64,000 nucleotides of DNA. It comes from Spinellus fusiger (lineage: Eukaryota; Mucoromycota; Mucoromycetes; Mucorales; Phycomycetaceae). Positions 10,093 through 20,525 of this stretch are shown piece after piece. Every line of letters begins with the position of its first letter. The stretch's first letter is position 1. The notes beneath the pieces were generated by a model. The model had not been told where the DNA came from. It ran no database searches and was given only the letters and a program-made list of their open reading frames with translations. Where the stretch lies: contig JALLLS010000053.1 in assembly GCA_025094145.1 (NCBI GenBank), positions 124,001-188,000 on the forward strand, read 5' to 3'. Made by a program: the position numbers and the translations under genes.

Positions 10093-11838
10093 ATGTCTGA
10101 AAGCGTTGAAGATTTGAAGGTGGTTCCTACAGAACAGTTCCCTACCAAAGTTCACGATGAAGACGTGGGTGGACCTGAGCCTACAGAAGAAGACTGGAGA
10201 GACCTTCCTGAAGTGGGAGATGAGGTCCCATTCTCTGCCTACCTTGTTATTTTAATCGAGTTTTGTGAGCGCTTCACTTACTATGGCCTGAGTGGTCCTT
10301 TCCAGAACTACATCCAGCACCCTGCTCCCCCAGGATGTAAGTCTTATTCAGAGTGATATCTGGCTCATGCTCTGTTGATAGATCCTGCACAACAGCCAGG
10401 TGCTATGGGAAGAGGCCAACAGACAGCTACAGCCCTTACCACCTTCTTCCAGTTCTGGTGCTATGTCACACCCATCATTGGTGCGATCATTGCTGACCAG
10501 TACTTGGGAAAGTACAAAACCATCCTTCTCTTCTCCATCATCTACTTCTTTGGTCTTCTGGTCCTTACTCTTACCTCAATTCCTGCTGCCATTGAAAGTG
10601 GTGCCTCCTTCCCAGGATTCATTGTTGCTATCATCATCATTGGTCTTGCCACAGGTGGCATCAAGTCCAATGTATCACCCCTTGTTGCTGAACAGTACAA
10701 AAGCAAAAGGGCCTTTGTCAAGGTGCTTCCTAATGGAAAGCGTGTCATTGTTACCTCCCAAGCTACCTACCAAAGAATCTTCAATATGTTCTACTGGGGT
10801 ATCAATGTTGGATCTCTATCTGCTATTGCCACAACTGAACTTGAGATGCATGTGGGTTTCTGGCCTGCCTACTTACTTCCTACCATTATGTTTATTCCCT
10901 GTATTGTGATTGTTCTCTTGGGCCGTGAGAGATACGTCCAGAACCCTCCCCGTGGCTCTGTCTTTGTCGAGGCTGGTAAACTCTTCAGTCTAAGCAGAAA
11001 AGTGAAGGGTGGTCTTGTTGCCTGCAAACCTTCTGTCCTTGTCTTGACTCATCCTGAATTGGCCGCACAAGTTACCTGGGATGATGCCTTTGTTGATGAA
11101 TTGAAGCGTGCCCTTAGAGCATGCACTGTCTTCTGCTGGTACCCTATCTACTGGCTCTGCTATGCTCAGATGACCAATAACTTGATCTCCCAGGCCAGTA
11201 CCATGTGGACTGGAAGTGTTCCCAATGACATTATGCAGAACATTGATCCTCTTGTCTTGATTATCTTTATTCCCCTCATGGACCGCATTGTCTATCCTAG
11301 TCTCCGCCGTATTGGTCTGCCCATGCGTCCTATTCTCCGTATTACTCTTGGTTTCATTTTTGCTGCTATTGCCATGGCTTATGCTGCTGGTATTCAGTCT
11401 ATGATCTACAAAGCCGACTTCTCCTACCCTGATAACCCTGCCAGCGAGAAGAGAAATATCTCTGCAGCTTACCAAATACCTGCATATGCTTTTATTGCTT
11501 TATCTGAGATCTTTGCCTCTATCACTGGTCTTGAATACGCTTACAAAAAGGCCCCACAGTCCATGAAATCCATTGTCATGGCTCTGTTCCTGTTCAGCAA
11601 CTGTTTTGCTTCTATTCTTGCCTTTGCCTTAGTCTCTGTTGCTGTTGATCCCAAGCTCACATGGATGTACACTGGCATTTCTATTGCCTCTGGTATTGTT
11701 GCTATTCTTGTCTACATCTTCCATCACAAGAACGATGACACCGATGCTGAGGATGATGCCATTGGTACTAGCTATGACACATCTCGTAATGTTAAGCAAA
11801 ATGAAGCCGGTCATAAAACCGAGAAAGATTTTGCCTAA
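10093..11838 (+). CDS. PTR2: Proton-coupled oligopeptide transporter, PTR2/POT family
   Basis: Two exons, 10093-10336 and 10382-11838, joined over a 45-bp GT-AG intron, give 566 residues, a normal length for fungal PTR2. The protein should import di- and tripeptides with protons at the plasma membrane. Two family signatures are visible: EFCERFTYYG in the first membrane segment and FYWGINVGSLS further on. About twelve hydrophobic segments follow, with a longer hydrophilic loop in the middle and an acidic N-terminal tail before the first helix. The ATG at 10093 is the first in frame after a CT-rich stretch. The gene stands alone between long AT-rich spacers. The family call is secure; the exact substrate range is not visible. 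Confidence 0.95.
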
Positions 11839-14800
11839 TACCTAATTATTACTATTACTATTAATTATTAATTATTTACACACGATTCTGTCAGCAGTTA
11901 GTTTTAGTGAAATCATCGAACTTGTTATATATATTTATATCTTAATTTGTAGTTATTAAACCTTTTCTTTTTTGAGTCTGTCAAATCATTATGTTTTTAC
12001 TCTGTAGAGTGAGATGACTATGCGAAGTTTGATGTCCTGGTCTCCTGCTACAGTAAGAAGATTTGGGATGGTGGGCCCTTTTTTTTCTTTTTTTCTTCTT
12101 CCTGGCTATAGTTATACACTACAGCAACAGTTATCTATTGATCTATCTGTATTTTTATACCATAAATAAAGTACTCGTGTTTCCTCTCGTCTAAATGAAC
12201 AAATGGACTTGGACACTTTAGTAGTATTCTCTGTGTTTCTTTTTCTTAAGGTTTTGTGTTTTTAAAGTGTATATACTTGAGCAATAATAATAATAGAAAT
12301 AATAAAAAATATTCTATTCGAATGTATTATAGTTGCACACACATTCTCTATTCAAAAATAGAATGGTAGTGTAAAGCTCAATATGATCTTTTGGGTAAAG
12401 AAAGAGGTTGATTGTGCACGTATAATATTATTTTTTAGTACAAAAGTCACTATAGTGTAGTGCTATACAGTATAATAGAAACTCATTAAATTATTTACAG
12501 TAAAATAGTCGTTAAGCAACTATTTATTAGTTTCTAGAATTTCGATGGCACTATTAGTACCACTTGGATGTATTACAGAGAAAACGCTGATGTCTTTCTT
12601 TTATTATTATGATGATTAACAGGCAATAGACCTACTGTCTTATTTCGATAACATAGGCTACATATCCATGCATATGAAAAAGGCATATCAGTCCTACATA
12701 TTACATATTCTATAAAATAGGTTTATAAGTAGAATGGATAGAAACTATTCAAAGTAAATAAATCCAATCCATAGAGATAAGTGTTGATCATCTATTTTGT
12801 ATGGACCCTTTGATCCCAGACTTCCAATGGTAAATCTGAATAAGGAAGGGTGATTACCTGTGGCCAAATTCTCTGATGAGTTTATTTTGAGTATTCATTG
12901 GAGGAGCAGAAACAAGTGAAAGAAGCACTACTTATCAAATTGCAAGATAGTATTGTAACTAAAGAAACATAAAAGTAGTATATCTGCTTCCTTATAACAC
13001 TATTTCTCCTAAGCGTCTGTTCTGTATATCAGCACAAGTCCACTCAAAACGATTCTAGAGATATCTACGAAATATACCAGCCTAGAAACCCACCTTAGTC
13101 TCTTAAAAGATAAATGTACAGACATATACTTAAAGCAGAGGCAGTATTGAAGAAACTCCTCTAAACTATGGTGAGTTATGCTATTCAGTGTATTTACTGA
13201 TCTCTTTATACAATAAATAAATAAAAGCGACTTGATAGTATGTATGGTATAAAATAGGACAGTCTTGGGTGTGAAAAGGATAGATGGGATGCTCCATAGT
13301 AAAGGACACTCTATTCCCCAAGCAAACATATATGCTTTGAAGAGAGGATATTGCTTTGGGATTAGCCATCATTCATGCCTAAATACTGGTTCTAGTCAGT
13401 AGACACAGAAAGAAATCAAGAAGATCGAGAGCCTGGAATGGCGTAGAACCTAAGTTAATCATGACTTTTTTTTTACAGCTCTGATCTCAACCTAATGGAC
13501 CGCCTGGGTCTGACTTGAGACAACAATGATCGCTAAAATAGATGCCAGAGGTGGACTCAATATGTACTGTTTAAATTTTCCAACAAACAACTTGTGTTAT
13601 AAAATGCACTTTTATTTATTTATTAAGAGTTTTGTGTCTATTCTTAAGGAAATGATAAAGTTAAAGTTAGGTAGAGGGTGCAAATGGAGAGGCTATTCGG
13701 AATATGCAGTGACCATAATATTTGTTATTGTCTTTGTAACTCACTCAAGAGAAGGTTTTTTAATCACCCGACAGCATCACCGCTTCCAGCTTACATGAGG
13801 GCTTCTCTGACTTTTATAGCCCAATCGGAAGGACTTATTATAGGAGCCAATGACTGTGTTTTGTTTGTTCACCTTATGTCTGTTTGTTTATTCATCTAAT
13901 TCTGAATGGATACACGTCTATTCTAAACACCAGCCAAGGTGAGATTATTCTTTAGCTCTTATTTAATATCAAAGAGTAGAGATAAATAAAGACAGGCAAT
14001 GCCTTGATGGATTATAATTATACATCAAGAAGAAATCTACTGCATGTTGTAATATAAAAATAATAATACATATATATCTTTGACTTATTCTAATATAAAC
14101 ATATAAAATAGAAGAATAGATAAAATAGATAAAATAGATAGAATAGATAAAATAGATAGAAATTTACTTACACTACATGCAATTATATCTATATGTATTT
14201 ATTATAACATAGTACAATACCGTCCATTTATATTTAATTTATAGACTATTATTTCTTCAAGAGAATAGACATCCATTAGAACTCTTTCTATCCCTCCTAT
14301 TTACAATCATTGGTGACTGTCTTGTGTATGTCTAATCTTAAAGATAATAAAGGATGTTGAATAGATTATTTTCTTTCTTTCTATAAATATGTATCCAATC
14401 CATAATAATAATATTATCTATTATATAATTACTTGAACTGATCTATGTACTATTAACATGTGTCTTTTAGGCAAGTATAACAATAACTATTAGACAGTAA
14501 TGAACCAATATGAATTCTATAGTATTCATTTAGAGGCATTTATTAGAGGCATAGTCACTCTAGAATAGCTACAAGTCTATTCAGTTGAATCTGTCTCATG
14601 TTAATGATCCACAGTCTTTGTGGTTATAATTCAGCCTGTGTTTTTCATGTTTCTTATTACCAAGATACTCCTTCTCTTCTCTCGAAAGAATATAAAGATG
14701 TAATCACACTATAGTTATTATCCGCCTCTATTTTGTGTTGTAAATAAATCTCAAGTACTTTTGCATGTCTTTCAATACAATCCAGTCTATATTGCATAGT

Positions 14801-15199
14801 ATCCACATCTTCATGTACTGCTGCTACTACTGCTGCTGCTACTACTACTACTTATCCACCCCTTCTATTTCATAGCTATAGGCTTACAAGTAAGTTTGTT
14901 CTTTTCTCTCTCTCTCTCTCTCATGGCCAGTAGTTACTTTTCCTATCTCACCAGTATCATCCACAGACCCCAATGAATAAGCAGCCAGCGTCAGAGTGCC
15001 ACGAATGTCTTCTACTGGGTCCATCCTTACTTATCCGCTCTCATTAATGTGCCGTCTCTTCTTCTTCCTATACACACTCTACCTGTATTTGCAATCCATC
15101 TCTAGTGGACAGTGCCAACCACCCTCTATCAACAACTGACCACTTGAGAAAGTATGTACACACCCTCTTTATTCCTTTGTCCATAGAAAACAAGTGCAC
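11839..15199. other. AT-rich intergenic region, 3.4 kb, no supported gene
   Basis: The 3' end of the peptide transporter is followed by AT-rich DNA with short tandem tracts, such as a repeated TAGATAAAA-type run near 14110-14160, a short CTG-type run near 14820 and a CT run near 14905-14922. Short open frames near 13526-13899 have no recognisable content. A few bases near 13480 recall the SDLN motif of Tc1 transposases but do not extend. Confidence 0.5.
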
Positions 15200-16550
15200 T
15201 TAGGAATGTTTGATTTCATCAATCTTTTGAACAATCACTTCATAGGTGAGGATGGTGATAGCAGAGGATGGTACCGTGCGCAGCAAATTGGCAGACATCC
15301 CTTTATAAAAACCTCGAAATCCTTCCTCCCGAGCAATCACCTTGAGAGCATGGAAGATGCCATTGTATTTGAATGGCTTTTTTGCCTGGTTTTGCAGTCG
15401 TGTTCTAATGACCTACATATTATCTGTAAGTACTCCCTACTGATCTATAGCTGCCTCTCCCCCTCCCACTTACTTCATGAGGATATGTTGCCATACTAGC
15501 AGCCATTTTGGAAAAGGAGGAGGACAGCAGGATGGTCATGGAGCCAGGTGGACTATTATGATCTGTCTCTGTGTCCTCATCTCATTAATCTACACTGCAA
15601 CCCGTAGGAGCCACTTACGAAGAATAGACTTGAGCTTTTCATAAAGAGGAAACTGAACTGCCACATGGCTAATACCAATCAAGGATGACCCCAGTCCCTT
15701 ATAAAACCCTCGAATGCCTTCCTGTCGTGCAATTGTTACAAATGCATCCAGCGTATTCTTGTATTGGTAGTCTGTTCGACTGGTTTGCGTCTACCACCAT
15801 TAACAAGCGCCTACCACTCTTTCTTTCTTTTTTCTTACCATGAACCGCGTCTTGATCACCCAGAGAGGATTGGTCAGTGTTGTTGAGGCAGCACCTGCTG
15901 TCATGGCAGATGTGATATGCACCACCCAACTCTTCTCCTGATGGCCTGTACACAAAACTTCACTTAGTTCCTATACACCTAGCCCATGCATTCTTTACCA
16001 TCTCTGTTGGACCATGTGTTTTTGCAGTAGTCATAGACTGTGAAATAGATGGCCCATGTTGGCAGATAACCAAAGATCGTGGGCCCTAGTCCTCTGTACA
16101 AACCACGAATGCCCTCATCACACCATATTCTCGAGAGAGTGCCTAGTTGATTTGTTTAAGTAAAGAGCCACTCCTCACTCTTGTTTATATATATATATTT
16201 ATAAAGAGAGATCTAGAGAGAGATCTAGAGAGAGACTCTGGTTGCTTACCTAGCGTTCCCTGGTAAGCCACTTGTCCTGGCTGTACCCTGCCTTGGTTCT
16301 GGAGGCGTGTCTTTACAACATCTAATGGGCAGGTAACAAATGCACTTGCAAGACCAGCCAGTGCACCTGATACTGCGTGCTTTGAGTTTTCATGTTCCTG
16401 ACTTAATACTATCAGTCAGTTAAAGAAAGAAGAAAGATAGAGACAGGGCGTCTTTTCTCCCTTCTCCTCCACAGACACCCGCACAGATACCCGAGAGGTA
16501 GGGCCCCCATGGACTCACATGAACCGCTTTAGTTTGGCATTGTGGGTCAT
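15200..16550 (-). CDS. Mitochondrial carrier of the NAD+/pyrimidine nucleotide/folate group
   Basis: Seven exons on the minus strand (16519-16550, 16250-16401, 15999-16142, 15839-15945, 15619-15790, 15474-15562, 15200-15412) give 302 residues, the standard size for SLC25 carriers. All three carrier repeats are present with their PxDxxKxR-type signatures: PLDVVKTRLQ, PLWVIKTRF and PHEVIRTRLQ. The Trp in the second signature and the segment GYLPTWAIYF are typical of the NAD+ carriers Yia6/Yea6 and related nucleotide or folate/FAD carriers. It should sit in the inner mitochondrial membrane and exchange nucleotides or a nucleotide cofactor. All introns are GT-AG. It is divergent from the next gene over 517 bp. 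The subfamily is likely, the substrate is not certain. Confidence 0.92.
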
Positions 16551-17067
16551 TGGAACTAGCACAGGGTGTGTACTACAAGGAAGAATAGCTTCAAGAGGTG
16601 TCGACAGGTGATGAAGAGAGGTTAGACGGTGTTTTATAAGCAGAGAAGTTCCTAGAGCAGAAAGACAAGAGGAAAAAAGAGAGAGAAATCTGCTGAGAAT
16701 CCCGCTGAGAATAGGTTGGAAAATCCCAGGAGAGGTCCATTCTCATACGTCACTTTTAGAGAAAAAACCCCATACCTGCCTTCTGATAAACAAGAATTCC
16801 ACACTAGACCCCAATGTCTTGGTGTTTAAGCATTTGTCATTGTTATTCTACATTAAGCACAGTCAATGGGATTGGAGCATCCTTTTGGAAGTTCCAAACA
16901 CTAGAGAGCCCTAGGCAGGAGTTACAATGACAAGAATACCAACAAAAATACCAACTTTTGTGTTACCGTGAATCCTGAAATTCCTGGCGATCCACTGTCC
17001 CTCCCCCTCCCCTACTCCACCACTGACTTGGGCTGTACACAAGGCCCCTTTTGAGGAGAAAACAGTC
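16551..17067. promoter_or_regulatory. Divergent intergenic region between carrier and coiled-coil gene
   Basis: These 517 bp separate two divergent start codons, so they must hold both promoters. No clear TATA box or known operator could be assigned. Purine-rich runs lie near 16620-16690. Confidence 0.45.
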
Positions 17068-18599
17068 ATGTCCACTCACTCTCCCAACACTCATGAGCCC
17101 TTGCTTGATTACCACACTGCCAATGCACGCTTCCAACAGAAGCTTCTCCAGGCCCAGCAGCTGGCGAATAAGGAGCAGATTGAACATGACCTTGTAGGCT
17201 CTCTTGTTATAGTCCTGTCCTTGTTGGCTTACTTTGTCTGCTGTCTAGGCCCAAGAGTCTTTTGCAGAGTCCACCACAGAAGAGCACCTTGTCTCTGAGA
17301 AGTATAGATTGGAGGAACAGCTGAAGACTATGCGACTTGCTGTACAACAACTTGAGCAGGATCTTGTGCTTGAGAAAGAGAAGCGCACATACCAAACCCT
17401 ATTGTCTAAAATGACACCTGAGCAGAGAGCCCAGGCACTGGAAGAAGAGGAAAAAGAAGAAGAGGAGGAAGAAGAATCCTTGAAGGTTCTCTTGTAGGTC
17501 TTCTGCTGCTTGCTTACTCTCTAATAGACCAATGGACTAATGTGTTATTGTGTGGTAGTGACTATCTTCTTCATGTAGGAAGTACTCCTTTGCCTAAGAA
17601 TGCTGCTGATATGTCTGGCAGCCACTTTATCTCTCCCCATGCTGAATTACGTGAAAAGGCACTCTCTGATTCACAGGTACAAGCACAGAGTGACTTTACA
17701 CATCTCCATTTGAACACCACCCATACCACTCTTAGGATGACACCCGATGGCACTGGTAATAGATGGTAGATGGTAGATGGTAGATCACAAATAGGACTGA
17801 TAGAGTTGTGTGTGTGTGTGTGTGTGCGGATCAGGAGAAATACGACACTGTGAACTCAAGGGCACCGTATATGAGCAATGGTTTACTGTCTCCTATGATG
17901 TCTACGGCCCCCCTCCTACAATTAAGCACCTAGAGTTTGATCTGGACATCCATACACAAACGTGCCTTGGCCATGCTCTCCAGCAGTAAGTCGAGAATGT
18001 GTTGGTAGAATACCAACTCTGTTCTTGGTTAGAATGAAGGAGGAATGTCATCTACTTGGCTTTTTTCGACTGCTGATCCACTACGCAAGACTTGACCATG
18101 AACGACAGCAGTTGTTTGATAGTGTCATGGCTCTCATGAAGGACTCGCCTGTCACTGTCAAAGTCCTTGCTGCCAACGAACTCTGCTTCCATGGGCCCAG
18201 GTAATTCCTATCAACAGGAGTCTGCCTTTTATCAACACAGAGATCTGTGCTTACTCTCTGATATAGACAGGACGATCCTGAGCTGGTTCTGACATGGAGA
18301 ACAGTGCTTAAAGACGCTCAACAGCAGGACATTAAAATAGCCATCTGTGAGCAATTAGACTTGGACATCCGCCTTGACCTCCATCCCTCCAAAGAATGCA
18401 AGTGCTGTCTCTTCTTTCTTCTTTCTTCTTTCCTTCTTGCCTCTAACCCTGTCTTTTAGGGAGCCACAATGACCCGCAGGACTGTCTTTCTGACATGCCC
18501 CACCACTACACACAGCTGGTGGCCTCCAATGGTCCTTTCATAGCCACCCACGTCATGGTCTACCGTGTCTTTGGTCTCTTTCCATCAGGACACGAATAA
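17068..18599 (+). CDS. Coiled-coil protein, possible kinetochore RWD protein (CENP-P/Ctf19-like)
   Basis: Seven exons (17068-17193, 17249-17493, 17559-17755, 17835-17985, 18033-18200, 18267-18397, 18460-18599) give 385 residues. Residues 1 to about 125 are a strong coiled coil ending in a poly-Glu run. A linker is followed by a C-terminal alpha/beta region containing LVLTWRTVL, and a last block with LVASNGPFIATHVMVYRVFG. That order (N-terminal coiled coil, then two RWD-like halves) is what CENP-P/Ctf19 proteins look like, but sequence conservation in that family is very low and I rate this as a suggestion only. The sixth intron starts with GCAAGT rather than GT. SF3A2 starts only 69 bp downstream on the same strand. 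Confidence 0.6.
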
Positions 18600-18668
18600 C
18601 AGCAGTCACACACCCCCTTCTTCTCCTTTCCTTTCTCTCTTATTTATCTCTTTGTCTTTTTCCTCATC

Positions 18669-19517
18669 ATGGATTTCCAAAACAGAGTGGGCAGTAAAAT
18701 CAGAAGTGGTGGTGTTGCCAGTTGGTCAGAGTCCAATGTCGACAGAAGAGAGCGTCTGAGAAAACTAGCACTGGAGACTATTGACATCTCCAAAGATCCC
18801 TACTTTATGAAGAACCATCTTGGCTCCTATGAGTGCAAGCTGTGTCTAACCCTCCACACAAGCGAGGGCTCCTACCTGGCCCACACACAGGGAAAGAAGC
18901 ACCAGACCAACCTTGCCCGCCGTGCCTCCAAAGAAGCCCGCGACTCTGCCATTGTCCAGCCTACCATTGGACCTGCTAAGCCCATGGTGATTCCCAATCG
19001 CAATATCATCAAGATAGGACGTCCTGGTTACCGTGTGACCAAGGTGCGCGATCCCGTCACACGCCAACTGGGTCTTCTCTTCCAGGTACAGTACCCTCAG
19101 ATTGTTCTTGGTGTGATTCCTCGTCACCGGTTTATGTCTGCCTACGAACAAAAGGTAGAAGCACCCAACAAGGGTTACCAATACCTGTTGATTGCAGCAG
19201 AGCCCTATGAAACCATTGCGTTTAAGATTCAGAGCAAAGAAACAGACAAATCCCCTGGTAAATTCTGGACACACTGGGATCATGATGCCAAGCAGTTTTC
19301 TCTTCAGTGCTTTTATAAGAGTGAAAAGGTGCCTGTGATGTTTGAGGGAGTGACGACGACGACAACAACGACCACGGCTGCTTCTACTTCTGCTTCTGCT
19401 TCTGCTGCTTCGACGACAACAACAACAACAACAACAATGACCACGGCTGCTGCTGCTGCTACTGCTACAGCTGCCACTGCTACAGCCACTGCTACAGCGA
19501 CACCTGCCCAACAATAA
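18669..19517 (+). CDS. SF3A2: Splicing factor 3A subunit 2 (Prp11)
   Basis: A single exon of 282 residues. The N-terminal part begins MDFQNRVGSKIRSGGVAS and carries the matrin-type C2H2 zinc finger YECKLCLTLHTSEGSYLAH. The following conserved core includes RPGYRVTKVRDP and the stretch around KFWTHWDHDAKQFSLQ, both diagnostic for SF3A2/Prp11. It is a nuclear subunit of the SF3a complex in the U2 snRNP and helps form the prespliceosome. After about residue 222 the protein becomes a low-complexity Thr/Ala tail coded by ACA/ACG/GCT repeats, where animal orthologues have Pro-rich repeats. The opposite strand of the tail gives a long Ser/Cys/Arg frame that is an artefact. Confidence 0.97.
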   Translation: MDFQNRVGSKIRSGGVASWSESNVDRRERLRKLALETIDISKDPYFMKNHLGSYECKLCLTLHTSEGSYLAHTQGKKHQTNLARRASKEARDSAIVQPTIGPAKPMVIPNRNIIKIGRPGYRVTKVRDPVTRQLGLLFQVQYPQIVLGVIPRHRFMSAYEQKVEAPNKGYQYLLIAAEPYETIAFKIQSKETDKSPGKFWTHWDHDAKQFSLQCFYKSEKVPVMFEGVTTTTTTTTAASTSASASAASTTTTTTTTMTTAAAAATATAATATATATATPAQQ

Positions 19518-19733
19518 TAAAAATAATAATAAAAATAAATAAATAAAAAAGTCCATGGTGATGGACTTGTGTGTATAGTGTATTGCTAGAGTGTAGAGTG
19601 CAGAGTGTAGAGTGCAGAGTGTACTGCTAGAGTGTATTACTAAGAGTGTATTACACTCAACTCCTCTTTTTTCATATTCATATTCATTTTCATTTTCATT
19701 TCCATTCTTCTTCTACTACTTGTATCTCATGAC

Positions 19734-20387
19734 TTAAAGACGTCTTGCTTTCTTGGGTCGACAGCCACCAAAGGGAATGGGTGTACCATCTGTAATGCGT
19801 CTTACATTCCACTGTGTACCTGTCACCAAGGCCTTGTAAGCAGCGTCACGACCAGGACCAAATCCCTTGAGAACAATATGCACATTGGGCACCTGCAGGT
19901 TCTTTGCCTTGACCTTCTCCAACAGCTGCAGTGCTGCCTGATGAGCAGCCTCATACCCACTGCGCTGTGACTTTTTGAACCCTGCAGTACCTCCCGAGGC
20001 AGTGACAAGAGGAGAGCCATCGGGGCGTGTCAGAGTAATAATCGTGTTATTGGGCGAGGCATGGATATGGAGCTGGTAAGGGACCTTGTTGACATTGGTC
20101 AATGAGTCTGTAATAAGCCCAATATCAAAAATACTCTCGACAGGACTTGTGCTCTTTCGGTAATTGTCACTCATGGTGTTGAGAACACTGTGGGTGGGTG
20201 GATTGTTTTTTGTGCTGCTCAACACACTGAGAATACCGTCGAGTTGGGCTGTTGTGGGTTGAGTGTCGTTGGGTGGCACGGGAACACCTTCCACAGGCCA
20301 CTGGATGCCTCTCCTTTGTACAGTGACAGAGGGACGGGCAACACGTGTGCAGGTGGCAGCAATAGAGCGTCTACAGGCAGCGAACAT
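19734..20387 (-). CDS. MRPS11: Mitochondrial small-subunit ribosomal protein uS11m
   Basis: One exon on the minus strand, 217 residues. About 90 N-terminal residues are basic and variable and probably include the mitochondrial targeting sequence. The C-terminal 125 residues are a full S11 domain with HASPNNTIITLT, the TASGG region, GFGPGRDAAYKAL and the basic end FGGCRPKKARRL, which matches the conserved NGCRPxKxRR tail of bacterial S11. It binds 16S-type rRNA in the platform of the mitochondrial small subunit. It ends 216 bp from the convergent SF3A2 gene and shares a 138-bp divergent spacer with the CBS-PB1 gene, which holds a run of A bases near 20398-20414. Confidence 0.95.
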   Translation of the reverse strand: MFAACRRSIAATCTRVARPSVTVQRRGIQWPVEGVPVPPNDTQPTTAQLDGILSVLSSTKNNPPTHSVLNTMSDNYRKSTSPVESIFDIGLITDSLTNVNKVPYQLHIHASPNNTIITLTRPDGSPLVTASGGTAGFKKSQRSGYEAAHQAALQLLEKVKAKNLQVPNVHIVLKGFGPGRDAAYKALVTGTQWNVRRITDGTPIPFGGCRPKKARRL

Positions 20388-20525
20388 TGGAAAAGGAAAA
20401 AAAAAAAAAAAAAAGGAGAAGGGCTTCGTTATGAGAACAAGCCACTGCCACTACCCTTTTTCACTTCAAGTCCCGCATTTAGAGGGTGCTGTTGCTGGCT
20501 TTGAATAGCTCACGTTGTCTTCTTT

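Noticed and set aside
13470..13560. Short SDLN-like match to Tc1 transposases
   Set aside because: Only a handful of residues match and nothing extends on either side.
18846..19556. Long minus-strand frame opposite SF3A2
   Set aside because: Its Ser/Cys/Arg run is the reverse of the ACA/GCT repeat tail, and the plus-strand gene is secure.
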